Below, piece by piece: positions 8,949 through 19,881 of a stretch of DNA of 62,322 nt. The position numbers and the translations under genes are program-made. This stretch comes from Opitutaceae bacterium (GTDB taxonomy: Bacteria > Verrucomicrobiota > Verrucomicrobiia > Opitutales > Opitutaceae), in NCBI GenBank assembly GCA_003164715.1, contig PLTZ01000020.1, forward strand, positions 1-62,322, given 5' to 3'. Positions within the stretch are counted from its first letter, which is position 1. Every line of letters begins with the position of its first letter. The notes beneath the pieces are model-generated. The model saw nothing but the letters and a program-made list of their open reading frames with translations. It had not been told where the DNA came from and did no database searches.

Positions 8949-10042
8949 TTGCTCCAGGCGGCGATCCCGCCGCGCAGGCTCAAGGCCGAACGGAAGCCGT
9001 GGCGCTCGCGCAGGATCCGGATTCCGCGAAGGCTCCTGACGCCGCCGGCGCAGTACACGACCGTCGGGACCGAGGGATCCAGCGGGGCGAGGTCCGAGGC
9101 GGAGCTGGCCTCGAGCCGCCCGAGGGGCACGTGGGCCGAGGGCTCGATCGACGAGAGCTCGCGCTCCCACGCCTCGCGCACGTCGAGCAGCTGGAGCGGG
9201 GCGCCCGCGCTCATCAGCCGCCTGAGTTCGTCGCTCCCGATCTCGTCCCGGCCCGCCGGTGCCTCGCAGACCTCGCCGTAGCCCTCGGGGGGGAGCTCCG
9301 TGACCGCGCGGGCCTTTGGATCGGGCCTGAGTGCGACGATTGTCGAGGCCATCGTGAGCGCGTCGAGGACGAGGAGCCTGCCCGCGAGCGGCTCCCCGAC
9401 ACCCGAGAGGACCTTGATCGCCTCGCACGCCTGCATCGCCCCGACAAGCCCGGTCACCGCGCCTAGGACGCCCGCCTCGGCGCAGTTGGGCACGGACCCC
9501 GGCTCGGGCGGCTCCGGGAAGAGGCAGCGGTAGGTCGGGCCGCCCCTCCAGTTGAAGACACTCACGTGCCCCTCGAATCCCTGGATCGCGCCGTAGACGA
9601 ACGGCCGGCCGGCGATCACGCACGCGTCGTTCACGAGGTAGCGGGTGGGGAAGTTGTCCGAGCCGTCGACCACCAGGTCGCACGAGCGCACGAACTCGAG
9701 CGCGTTCGAGCGGTCGAAGCGGACCGGGTGCGCGTCGATCCGGATGAGCGGGTTGAGCGCGCGCAGGCGGCGCGCGGCGGTCTCCGCCTTGTTCGCGCCC
9801 CGGTCGACGCTCACGTAGAGGACCTGGCGCTGGAGGTTCGAGGTGTCGACCGAGTCCGGGTCGACGATCGCGATCCGGCCGACGCCCGCGGCAGCCAGGT
9901 AGAGGAGGGCGGGGCAGCCGAGGCCGCCCGCGCCGATCACGAGCACGGAGCCCGCCTTGAGCCTCTCCTGCGCGGCGAGGCCGAAGCCCTGGAGCGACAG
10001 GTGCCGCTGGTAGCGAGCGACCTCCTCTGGGGTGAGCGTCAT
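8945..10042 (-). CDS. thiF: ThiS adenylyltransferase ThiF with C-terminal rhodanese domain
   Basis: 365 residues. An E1-like domain (about 1-255) has the nucleotide motif GAGGLGCPALLYLAAAG, the Asp of DSVDTSNLQRQ, DGSDNFPTRY, and the cysteine region PNCAEAGVLGAVTG. A rhodanese domain (about 270-365) ends with CAGGVRS, an active-site CxxGxRS-type loop. It adenylates the C-terminal Gly of ThiS and probably helps load sulfur. Odd: the zinc CxxC pairs usual in MoeB/ThiF are absent; I see TYRC where CYRC is common and no CPVC after residue 230. Overlaps by 4 bases with thiH upstream and thiD downstream. Confidence 0.92.
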   Translation of the reverse strand: MTLTPEEVARYQRHLSLQGFGLAAQERLKAGSVLVIGAGGLGCPALLYLAAAGVGRIAIVDPDSVDTSNLQRQVLYVSVDRGANKAETAARRLRALNPLIRIDAHPVRFDRSNALEFVRSCDLVVDGSDNFPTRYLVNDACVIAGRPFVYGAIQGFEGHVSVFNWRGGPTYRCLFPEPPEPGSVPNCAEAGVLGAVTGLVGAMQACEAIKVLSGVGEPLAGRLLVLDALTMASTIVALRPDPKARAVTELPPEGYGEVCEAPAGRDEIGSDELRRLMSAGAPLQLLDVREAWERELSSIEPSAHVPLGRLEASSASDLAPLDPSVPTVVYCAGGVRSLRGIRILRERHGFRSALSLRGGIAAWSK

Positions 10043-11205
10043 AACGCGAGCGCCTGCGCGGCGGCGCGGCGGGCGCCGCCGCGCTCCGCGAACCCGTCGT
10101 AGGTCGAGTCCCAGTCCTTCCACACGGGCTCGTACCCCTGCGAGCGCAGGAACGCCGCGACAGCGGCGGGGCTGCGGTTGTCGTCGATCGCGAACTGCTC
10201 GAGCGATTCGGGCGCGCTCGCGTAGCCGCCCGGGTTCGTGCGCGATCCCGCGCTCATCGAGGTGAACCCGAGCCGGAAGGCCCGGTTGCGGAACGCCTCG
10301 CTCTCTCGCGTCGAGAGCGACAGCTCGGTCTCCGGGGAGAGGAGCCGGAACGCGCACGCGGCCTGGACCAGGTCGCGCTCGGAAAAGGGGGTGACCGGGA
10401 TCTCCTCCCCCTCGTGGGGCCTCAGGCGCGGGAACGAGATCGAGGTTCGCGTGCGCCAGTGGACGGTCTCGACGTGGCGCAGGTGAAGCCCGGTGAACCA
10501 GGCGTCCGTCCTCCAGTCGGAGAGCCCGAAGAGGGCGCCGAGCCCGACCTTCTTTACCCCCGCACGGCCCACGCGGTCCGGCGTCTCGAGGCGCCAGGCC
10601 ATGTCCGCCTTGGGGCCGCTCAGGTGGTGCCTCGCGTAGGCGGCCGGCTCATACGTCTCCTGGTAGACCATGACCGCGCTCATGCCCTCGGCCGCCAGGG
10701 CGCCGTAGTCCTCCTCGGGGAGAGGCTGGACCTCGATCCACAGGCCGGAGAAGTGCGGCCTAAGCAGCCGGAGCGAGCCGGCCAGGTAGTCGCGGCCGAC
10801 GCGGCCCGCCTCGCCCGTCACAAGGAGCACGCTGTCGAAGCCGTGCCCGCGGAGCACGCGGGCCTCAGCGAGCGTCTCGGCGTCGGTGAGCACCTTCCTG
10901 CGGATCCTGTTGTGCGCGCTGAACCCGCAGTACGTGCAGACGTTGGCGCACACGTTGGACAGGTAGAGCGGGGCGTACAGGCGCATCGTCGGCCCGAACC
11001 GCTCGAGCGTGTACTGGTGGCTCGCCTGGGCCATGTCCTCCAAGTAGGCGGACGCGGCGGGCGAGAGGAGCGCCGCCAGGTCCTCCAGGTCGACCGATCC
11101 CCGCGGCCTGCCGAGCGCCCGGCGCACGTCCGCGGGCGTCTTTGACGCGATCCTGCGGGAGACCGCCCCGAAGTCGTGCCGGCGCCAGACGTCGGTGAAG
11201 GTCAC
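10039..11205 (-). CDS. thiH: 2-iminoacetate synthase (tyrosine lyase), radical SAM
   Basis: 388 residues. It cleaves tyrosine to dehydroglycine (2-iminoacetate), used by ThiG to form the thiazole ring; this is the anaerobic-type route, replacing ThiO. The radical SAM cluster is C86-x3-C90-x2-C93 (CANVCTYC). FPRLRPHEG and [10 protein letters not shown] in the C-terminal half are typical of ThiH. Length matches the family. Its start overlaps the thiG stop by ATGA (11202-11205). Confidence 0.96.
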   Translation of the reverse strand: MTFTDVWRRHDFGAVSRRIASKTPADVRRALGRPRGSVDLEDLAALLSPAASAYLEDMAQASHQYTLERFGPTMRLYAPLYLSNVCANVCTYCGFSAHNRIRRKVLTDAETLAEARVLRGHGFDSVLLVTGEAGRVGRDYLAGSLRLLRPHFSGLWIEVQPLPEEDYGALAAEGMSAVMVYQETYEPAAYARHHLSGPKADMAWRLETPDRVGRAGVKKVGLGALFGLSDWRTDAWFTGLHLRHVETVHWRTRTSISFPRLRPHEGEEIPVTPFSERDLVQAACAFRLLSPETELSLSTRESEAFRNRAFRLGFTSMSAGSRTNPGGYASAPESLEQFAIDDNRSPAAVAAFLRSQGYEPVWKDWDSTYDGFAERGGARRAAAQALAL

Positions 11206-12002
11206 GGCGCGCCCCCCCCCAGGAAGGACGTGAGCGGCGACGTCGCGCTCGCGCGGGCGGGCGCGCCTGCGGATGCTCGGCCCCCGAGCCCGGCCTCGCG
11301 CGCGGTGCGCCCCGCCTCGACGCCTAGGCGGAACGCCTCGGCCATCGCCACGGGGTTGCCCGCCGCGGCGATCGCCGTATTCACGAGCACCGCGTCGGCG
11401 CCCATCTCGAGCGCGGCGGCCGCGTGGGAGGGGGCGCCCAGGCCCGCGTCGACAACCACCGGCACGCGGCTCTGGGCGATGATGATCTCGAGGAAGGCCC
11501 GCGACTCGAGCCCCAGGGCGCTGCCGATCGGGGAGCCGAGCGGCATCACCGCGGCGGCGCCCGCCTCCTCGAGCCTCTTGCAGAGGACCGGGTCCGCGTG
11601 GACGTACGGCAGCACGATGAAGCCGCGCTTCACGAGGAGCTCCGTCGCCTCGAGCGTCTCGACCGGGTCGGGCATCAGGTATTTCGGGTCGGGGTGGATC
11701 TCAAGCTTGAGCCAGTTGGTCTCGAGCGCCTCGCGGGCGAGCTCGGCCGCGAGGACCGCCTCGCGCGCGGAGCGGGTGCCCGAGGTGTTGGGGAGCAGGC
11801 GGTAGCGCGCGGTGTCGAGGTGCCCGAGGATGTCGTCAGGCTCGCCGCCCGTCCGGACGCGGCCGAGGGCCACCGTGACCAGCTGGGTGCCGGAGGCCTC
11901 GAGGCTCCTGCGCATGATCTCTCCGGAGCTGAACTTCCCGGTTCCGACGAAAAGCCGGGACGAGAACTCGACTCCCGCGATGACTAGGGGGCTTGGGCTC
12001 AT
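11202..12002 (-). CDS. thiG: Thiazole synthase
   Basis: 266 residues, TIM barrel. It condenses DXP, ThiS-thiocarboxylate and 2-iminoacetate to the thiazole phosphate. Seen: [10 protein letters not shown] near the N-terminus, [32 protein letters not shown] with the Schiff-base Lys, [10 protein letters not shown], and [26 protein letters not shown] split across the phosphate-binding end. The ATG at 12002 overlaps the thiE stop (ATGA). The frame is open upstream, but that stretch is the shadow of thiE. Confidence 0.96.
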   Translation of the reverse strand: MSPSPLVIAGVEFSSRLFVGTGKFSSGEIMRRSLEASGTQLVTVALGRVRTGGEPDDILGHLDTARYRLLPNTSGTRSAREAVLAAELAREALETNWLKLEIHPDPKYLMPDPVETLEATELLVKRGFIVLPYVHADPVLCKRLEEAGAAAVMPLGSPIGSALGLESRAFLEIIIAQSRVPVVVDAGLGAPSHAAAALEMGADAVLVNTAIAAAGNPVAMAEAFRLGVEAGRTAREAGLGGRASAGAPARASATSPLTSFLGGGAP

Positions 12003-12670
12003 GAAAGGGGCGCCGGGTCGGGCTGCGGCCGGGGCGCCGCCGGCCACGCGGCGAGAAGCGCGCGGAGGTTCTCCTCCAGCCGCCCGGAGCGGTGGAGCGC
12101 CGACGAGACGGCGACGCCTGCGGCGCCGGCCCGGAAGAGGGCGGGGAGGTCCTCCGGAAGGACCCCGCCGATCACCCAGGAGGGGAGCGTGCCGAGTTCC
12201 CCGATGAGCGAACGCACGCCCGCCAGGCCGAGGACGGGCGCCAGGTTCCCCTTCGTCGGCGTGAAGCGAAGCGGGCCGACCCCCGCATAGTCCAGGCATC
12301 CGGACGCGGCGGCGCGGCGGGCGTCCTCGGCCGAGTTCACCGTGCCGCCGAGGATCCTGTCCGGGCCGAGGAGCCTGCGCGCCTCGCGCCAGTCCCCGTC
12401 CTGCCGTCCCAGGTGGACGCCGTCGGCCCCGCACTCGATCGCGAGGGCGACGCTGTCGTTCACGATGAGGACGGCCCCGTGCCGGCGGCAGACCTTGGCC
12501 GCCGCGCTCGCCTCCGCAAGCCAGCCGGCAAAGTGGGCGCCCTTCATCCGAAGCTGGACCCAGCGGGCCCCGGCCGCGCACAGGCGCTCGGCCTGCTCGG
12601 CGTGCGGGACGCCGAGGCCGTCCTGCGTCAGGCACATGAGCGGGAAGCGCCTCTCGGGATCAAGCGGCAT
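11999..12670 (-). CDS. thiE: Thiamine-phosphate synthase
   Basis: About 223 residues from [18 protein letters not shown]. It couples HMP-PP and thiazole phosphate to thiamine phosphate. TIM-barrel marks: [39 protein letters not shown] (family usually GxS), [15 protein letters not shown], and [27 protein letters not shown]. This is the canonical copy; a second, divergent ThiE/TenI-like gene lies directly upstream and its stop overlaps this start by 11 bases. A start at 12721 would add 17 residues of no family character. Confidence 0.93.
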   Translation of the reverse strand: MPLDPERRFPLMCLTQDGLGVPHAEQAERLCAAGARWVQLRMKGAHFAGWLAEASAAAKVCRRHGAVLIVNDSVALAIECGADGVHLGRQDGDWREARRLLGPDRILGGTVNSAEDARRAAASGCLDYAGVGPLRFTPTKGNLAPVLGLAGVRSLIGELGTLPSWVIGGVLPEDLPALFRAGAAGVAVSSALHRSGRLEENLRALLAAWPAAPRPQPDPAPLS

Positions 12671-13271
12671 GTCGCGCGCCCTCCAGTTTCGCCGCCGCAT
12701 CCCGGATTGCGACGTAGGCATTCACCGGGTCCGGCGCATTCCACACGGCGCCCAGCACCGCGGCGCCGTCGAACCCAAGGTCGCGGCAGCGGGCGAGGCG
12801 GTCCGCCGAGACCCCGCCGATCGCGAGGACGCGGGCTCGGGGCTCGGGCCTCGTTCCGGCGAGGAGGGCCCTTAGCTCCTCCCAGGGAAAACCGGGCGCC
12901 GGGCCGTAGCCCGGCTTCGAGATCGACGGGAACAGCGGCCCGAAGAGGATGGCCCGGTAGGCCGGCAGGTGCCTCTCGAGGGAGGCCAGGTCGTGGCACG
13001 AGCGGCTGAACCCCGCCGGCGTGGGGTTGTCCGCCCGGTCCCTGTCGTGGTGGCCGCCAAGGCCTAGGCTTGCGGCGATTTCCGGGTGGCCGTGGAGGAT
13101 CAGCCTTTTGCGCCAGCCCTGCGGCAGGCGCTTAAGCCACGACTCGAGCTCCGCGCCCGTCCAGGCGGGCTTGCGGACGTGGTAGTGCTCAAGCCCCGCC
13201 GCGAACAGCCCGTCGATCGCCCCCGCCTCGCGGGGGTCCGCCGACTCCGGGGAGATGACGACGATCTGCAT
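12660..13271 (-). CDS. Divergent thiamine-phosphate synthase / TenI-like protein
   Basis: 203 residues from MQIVVISPESADP. The fold is that of ThiE/TenI: HVRKP near residue 30, LILHGHPEIAASLGLGGHH in place of the ThiE ND-x-HLG segment, FGPLFPSISKPGY, and LAIGGVSADRLARCRDLGFDGAAVLGAVW. It lacks the QLRxK and HLGQxD signatures of a true ThiE. Similar proteins accompany thiamine genes in Bacteroidetes. It may be a thiazole tautomerase (TenI role) or a salvage enzyme; the sequence does not decide. Between thiS and thiE in the operon. Confidence 0.75.
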   Translation of the reverse strand: MQIVVISPESADPREAGAIDGLFAAGLEHYHVRKPAWTGAELESWLKRLPQGWRKRLILHGHPEIAASLGLGGHHDRDRADNPTPAGFSRSCHDLASLERHLPAYRAILFGPLFPSISKPGYGPAPGFPWEELRALLAGTRPEPRARVLAIGGVSADRLARCRDLGFDGAAVLGAVWNAPDPVNAYVAIRDAAAKLEGARHAA

Positions 13272-13290
13272 GGGGCCAGGCGTGCCGGGT

Positions 13291-15482
<2,192 letters not shown>

Positions 15483-15518
15483 TCACAGATCCCTCCGCTT
15501 GCCGCGGACGGCCCTGTT

Positions 15519-15606
15519 TTCCCTACGGCGCGGTGAGACGCATCAGGTTCGAAGGATTTGGCAGCGGAGGGTGCCGCCATCTCAGCCCGGGCCCCCGGGC
15601 TCTCCT
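15519..15606 (-). promoter_or_regulatory. TPP riboswitch (THI element)
   Basis: Read on the minus strand the leader shows GGAG, then GGGCTGAGATGGCGGCACCC (the CUGAGA pyrimidine-sensor motif in a helix closed by CCCGGG arms), then GAACCTGATGCGTCTCACCG and GCCGTAGGGA. The order CUGAGA, ACCUGAU and GCGUAGGGA-like end is diagnostic of the thiamine pyrophosphate aptamer. The P3 arm is short. Downstream lies the thiC start at 15440, so it should repress the whole thi operon when TPP is abundant. I could not assign a terminator or a Shine-Dalgarno-masking helix by eye. Confidence 0.95.
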
Positions 15607-15728
15607 AAACGAGGATGCGCAGAACGTATGCGCGCGCCCCGGCTTATCAACTGGAATTGTCGGATTCGCCGCGGGGCCTGAAACCCCGCCGGCCCCGGGG
15701 GCGTCATTGGGTTGCAAGAGCCCGATCC

Positions 15729-17183
15729 ATGCGAATTCCTTCCCACCCGATGCCAGGCGAGCCCCCCTGCTGCGGCGTTTCCACAAACCTCGAGGATTAC
15801 TTCCTCACCCGCAGGAGATTCCTGAACCGGGTTGGCATGGGGCTGGGCGCCCTGGGGCTCGCGACGCTGCTGGACCCCGCGGACCTCCTGTCCGCCGACG
15901 AGGCGGCGGAGGGCTTCTCGCCGGGCTCGAACCCGCTCGCGCCGCGCAAGCCCCCGCTTCCCGCGACGGCGAAGGCCGTCATCCATATCTTCGCCCAGGG
16001 GGCGCCCTCGCACATCGACACGTGGGACCCGAAGCCGGAGCTCGTGCGGATGGACGGGCGCACGATCGGCGACAGCGGCGTGGCGATGGGCTCGCCGTTC
16101 AAGTTCACGCCCATGGGCCGCTCGGGCACCGAGGTGAGCGAGCTCTTCCCGGGCATCGGCCAGCACGTGGACGAGATGGCGGTCATCCGCTCGATGTACA
16201 CGGACATTCCGGCGCACGAGGTGGCGACCGTCTTCATGAACACGGGCTCGCTGCGGATCGTGAAGCCGAGCATGGGCTCGTGGGTCGTGTACGGCCTCGG
16301 CACCGAGAACCAGAACCTCCCCGGGTTCATCTCGCTGCGCAACGGCGGCCTGCCCTCCGGGGGCGCCGCCAACTACGGGTCCTCGTTCCTGCCGGGGGTG
16401 TTCCAGGGTTCGAGCGTCAACACGCAGGTGGCGACGGTCCAGCAGATGATCCAGAACATCCGCAACCCCTACATCGGCGGCGCCGAGCAGCGCCGCCAGA
16501 TGGACTTCGTCAAGCAGCTCGATCTGATGAGGTCGCGCGAACTCCAGCACGACCAGATGCTCGAGACCCGCCTCGAGTCCTACGAGATCGCCTTCAAGAT
16601 GCAGGCGGCCGCGACGGACGCGTTCGACCTGAACAGGGAGCCCGAGGCGGTGCGGGCGGCCTACGGCAACACGCCCCAGGGCAAGCAGCTTCTGCTCGCG
16701 CGCCGGCTGGTCGAGCGGGGCGTGCGCTTCGTCCAGGTCTGGCACGACGGATGGGACCACCACCAGGACCTCCAGGAACGGATCACCAAGAAGGCGAAGG
16801 AGGTCGACCAGCCGGTCGCCGCGCTCCTTGCGGACCTGAAGCAGCGGGGCCTCCTCGGCTCGACCCTTGTCATCTGGGGCGGGGAGTTCGGCCGCAAGCC
16901 GACCCGGGACCGAAACGGCTACGAGAATCCCGGCCGCGACCACAACGCCCGGGCGTTCTCGGTGTGGCTCGCCGGCGGGGGCGTCAAGGGCGGCCTGGTC
17001 TATGGGGCGACGGACCCCTTCGGGGCCGAGGCGGTTAAGGACAGGGTGCACGTGCACGACCTCCACGCGACGATCCTGCGCGCCCTGGGCTTCGACCACA
17101 CCAAGCTCACCTACCGCTTCAACGGGCGGGACTTCCGCCTGACGGACGTGGCCGGAAACGTGGTGCAGCCGATCCTCGCCTGA
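15729..17183 (+). CDS. DUF1501 protein with Tat-type signal
   Basis: About 484 residues from the ATG at 15729; an ATG at 15615 would run through the thi leader region and adds 38 residues of no family type. A twin-arginine signal is visible (TRRRFLNRVGMGLGALGLA). Family marks include AVIHIFAQGAPSHIDTWDPKP, FVQVWHDGWDHHQDLQER, TLVIWGGEFGRKPT, and GRDHNARAFSVWLAGGGVKGG, with His/Asp residues placed as in alkaline-phosphatase-like folds. DUF1501 proteins are abundant in PVC bacteria and nearly always paired with DUF1549/DUF1553 partners, as here. Substrate unknown. Its TGA overlaps the next ATG (TGATG). Confidence 0.92.
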   Translation: MRIPSHPMPGEPPCCGVSTNLEDYFLTRRRFLNRVGMGLGALGLATLLDPADLLSADEAAEGFSPGSNPLAPRKPPLPATAKAVIHIFAQGAPSHIDTWDPKPELVRMDGRTIGDSGVAMGSPFKFTPMGRSGTEVSELFPGIGQHVDEMAVIRSMYTDIPAHEVATVFMNTGSLRIVKPSMGSWVVYGLGTENQNLPGFISLRNGGLPSGGAANYGSSFLPGVFQGSSVNTQVATVQQMIQNIRNPYIGGAEQRRQMDFVKQLDLMRSRELQHDQMLETRLESYEIAFKMQAAATDAFDLNREPEAVRAAYGNTPQGKQLLLARRLVERGVRFVQVWHDGWDHHQDLQERITKKAKEVDQPVAALLADLKQRGLLGSTLVIWGGEFGRKPTRDRNGYENPGRDHNARAFSVWLAGGGVKGGLVYGATDPFGAEAVKDRVHVHDLHATILRALGFDHTKLTYRFNGRDFRLTDVAGNVVQPILA

Positions 17184-19714
17184 TGACAAGAAGGTCCACC
17201 TGGGCGGCGGCCCTGGCCCTGGCGCTGTGCGCCCTGGGCGCACGGCTCGCGGGGGCGGTCGCCGCCTCCCAGGCGGCCCTGTCGCCCGAGGACCTCCTGT
17301 ACTTCGAGTCGCGGATCCGGCCCCTGCTGGTCGACCGCTGCTACAAGTGCCACAGCCACGACGCCGACAAGATCAAGGGGGGCCTCATGCTCGACACGCG
17401 CGAGGGGATGCTCCACGGCGGCGACACGGGGCCGGCGGTGGATCCGGGCAAGCCCGAGGACAGCCTGATCCTCGACGCGGTCAGCTACAAGGACCCCGAC
17501 CTCCAGATGCCCCCCAAGGGCGAGAGGCTCTCCGACACGCAGGTGGCGGACCTGGCCGAGTGGATCCGCAGGGGCGCCCCGGACCCGAGGTCGCTGGTCT
17601 CGCGGGGAAGCTCGCCCACCTACGGCGGCGTCGGCCGCGAGCACTGGTCCTTCCTGCCGGTGAAGAGGCAGCCGGTCCCGGCCGTGGCGGACGCCCCCTG
17701 GTGCCGGACGCCTGTCGACAACTTCATCCTGGCGAGGCTCGAGGAGAACGCGATGAGGCCGAATCCCCCCGCCGACAAGTACACGCTCATCCGCAGGGCG
17801 ACCTTCGACCTGACCGGGCTCCCCCCGACGGAGGCCGAGGTGCAGCGCTTCCTGGTCGACCCGTCCCCCGACGCCTGGGCGAAGGTCGTCGACCGGCTGC
17901 TCGACTCGCCCCGCTACGGCGAGCGCTGGGGCCGGTACTGGCTCGACGTCGCCCGCTACGCCGACACGAAGGGGGACACGCCCCAGCGCGAGGACCCGAG
18001 GTACCCGTTCGCCTGGACCTACCGCGACTACGTGGTCGACGCCTTCAACAGCGACAAGCCGTACAACCAGTTCATCCTGGAGCAGCTCGCGGCGGACCGG
18101 CTCCTGGCGGAGGAGCTGCGCAGGGGCAGGTCCGGGGGCACCCCCCCGGACCAGCGCCCCTTGGCCGCGCTCGGCTTCCTCACGCTCGGCAACCGCTTCG
18201 AGAACAGCGTGAACGACATCATCAACGACCGGATCGACGTGACGACGAAGGCCTTCCTGGGCCTCACGGTCTCGTGCGCGCGCTGCCACGACCACAAGTT
18301 CGACCCGATCCCGACGGCGGACTACTACGCGCTCTACGGGATCTTCGCGAACTCGGCCGAGCCCAGGGAGGAACCCTGGCTCCACCCCGTGCCGAAGACC
18401 CCGGAGCTGGTGGACTACCTGGAAAGGATGAAGGCCGCCAGCGCCGCGAAGGCGCAGGTCGAGGCGCAGTTCCTTGAGCTGCGCCGCTCCGGCCTCCCGC
18501 AGGCCGAGCGGGCCAAGAAGCGGCGCGAACTCGTCCGGCAGCTCGCCCTGGCGGAGAAGGAGATCGCCGACCTCGAGGCCGGCCCCGCGGCGCCGCCTAA
18601 GGCCGACGTCCTTGTCGACGTGGCGAACCCGAGGGACTACCCGATCCTCCTCCGCGGCGAGGCCCAGAACCGGGGCCCGGTCGTCCCGCGCCACTTCCTG
18701 AGCATCCTCTCGCCCGACCCGAAGCGGCCGATCCCGTTCCGCAGCGGCAGCGGCCGCCTCGAGCTGGCGCGGGCGATCGCGAGCCCGTCCAACCCGATCA
18801 CGGCCCGCGTCCTCGTCAACCGGGTGTGGCAGCAGCACTTTGGCACCGGCTTTGTGTCGACCCCCGACGACCTCGGCAACCAGTCGGCGCCGCCCACGAA
18901 CCCCGAGCTCCTGGACTATCTTGCCCTGCGCTTCATGGAGGACGGCTGGTCGGTCAAGCGGCTCCAGCGGCTCATCATGATGAGTAGCGTCTACCAGGAG
19001 GCCGGCGCCGCCAATCCCGCGTACGCGGAGACGGACCCGGACAACCGGCTGCAGTGGCGCTACAATGTCCGACCGCTCGACTTCGAGCAGATGCACGACT
19101 CGATCCTCGCGATCTCGGGCACGATCGACCTCACAATGGGCGGCCGGCCCGTGCCGATCGGCAGCGAGGGCTTCGCCATGCGGCGCGCGGTCTACGCCTT
19201 CATCGACCGGCGAAACCCGGCCGAGGTCCTCACGCAGTTCAACTTCCCGAACCCGAGCGTCCCGACGGGCAAGCGCTTCCTCACCCAGGTGCCCCAGCAG
19301 CAGCTCTTCCTGATGAACAGCCCGCTGGTGATCGAGACGGCCCGCAAGCTCACCCACACCGAGGAGTTCCTCTCCCAGACCTCGGACGAGCTGCGCGTCG
19401 CCCTCCTGTACATTGCGGTGTTCCAGCGCTTCCCGACCCCCGACGAGACGCGGCTCTGCCTCAGGTACGTGGAGTCGAACCCCGGCGGCGCCTCGACCAC
19501 GGCCCCCGGATCGACCCAGCAGTCCGAGAAGGCGTCCCGCTTGGCCGAGGCCCAGGCCAGGATCGCGGAAGACTCGATGCAGAACTTAAGGAGAAAGAAC
19601 GCGCTCCAGGTGGAGCCGGGCGCCGCGGCGTTCCGGAGCCGGGCCCCGCTGGACGCCTGGACGAAGCTCGCCCACGGCCTCTTCCAGACGGACGAGGCGA
19701 TGTTCGTGGACTAG
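17183..19714 (+). CDS. Secreted PSCyt1-DUF1549-DUF1553 protein (Planctomycete-type cytochrome)
   Basis: 843 residues. A signal peptide (to about residue 29) precedes a PSCyt1 cytochrome c-like domain with the haem motif C53-x2-C56-H57 (CYKCH) and KGGLMLDTREGMLHGG. DUF1549 follows (WCRTPVDNFILARLEE, YGERWGRYWLDVARYADTKG, and a second CxxCH in SCARCHDHKFDPI). A Lys/Glu-rich linker near 410-450 separates it from DUF1553 (RLELARAIASPSNPITARVLVNRVWQ split over the start of the domain, HFGTGFVSTPDDLG, ALLYIAVFQRFPTPDE). Likely exported redox or carbohydrate-related machinery acting with the DUF1501 partner; the reaction is unknown for the family. Confidence 0.92.
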   Translation: MTRRSTWAAALALALCALGARLAGAVAASQAALSPEDLLYFESRIRPLLVDRCYKCHSHDADKIKGGLMLDTREGMLHGGDTGPAVDPGKPEDSLILDAVSYKDPDLQMPPKGERLSDTQVADLAEWIRRGAPDPRSLVSRGSSPTYGGVGREHWSFLPVKRQPVPAVADAPWCRTPVDNFILARLEENAMRPNPPADKYTLIRRATFDLTGLPPTEAEVQRFLVDPSPDAWAKVVDRLLDSPRYGERWGRYWLDVARYADTKGDTPQREDPRYPFAWTYRDYVVDAFNSDKPYNQFILEQLAADRLLAEELRRGRSGGTPPDQRPLAALGFLTLGNRFENSVNDIINDRIDVTTKAFLGLTVSCARCHDHKFDPIPTADYYALYGIFANSAEPREEPWLHPVPKTPELVDYLERMKAASAAKAQVEAQFLELRRSGLPQAERAKKRRELVRQLALAEKEIADLEAGPAAPPKADVLVDVANPRDYPILLRGEAQNRGPVVPRHFLSILSPDPKRPIPFRSGSGRLELARAIASPSNPITARVLVNRVWQQHFGTGFVSTPDDLGNQSAPPTNPELLDYLALRFMEDGWSVKRLQRLIMMSSVYQEAGAANPAYAETDPDNRLQWRYNVRPLDFEQMHDSILAISGTIDLTMGGRPVPIGSEGFAMRRAVYAFIDRRNPAEVLTQFNFPNPSVPTGKRFLTQVPQQQLFLMNSPLVIETARKLTHTEEFLSQTSDELRVALLYIAVFQRFPTPDETRLCLRYVESNPGGASTTAPGSTQQSEKASRLAEAQARIAEDSMQNLRRKNALQVEPGAAAFRSRAPLDAWTKLAHGLFQTDEAMFVD

Positions 19715-19881
19715 GCGGGGGTCGGCGGCCAGGTTTCGGGGCGGCCTATCGCGCCCTTGGCGCGGGTGGGCAGGTGGCGAGGCGGCTCCGTGCCGCGCGG
19801 CCCGGGCCGCACAAGGGAAAAAGTTCTCAGGAACGAGGCGATGTTCTTGATCTGGCGGGTCATCGGGGTTGTTTCTCGGGC

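Noticed and set aside
7299-9281. 660-codon plus-strand frame
   Set aside because: Crosses the opposite strands of the glycosidase-like gene, thiD and thiF, so it cannot be a real gene.
15615-15728. N-terminal extension of the DUF1501 protein
   Set aside because: The extra 38 codons overlap the riboswitch leader region and carry no signal or domain; the Tat motif follows the ATG at 15729.
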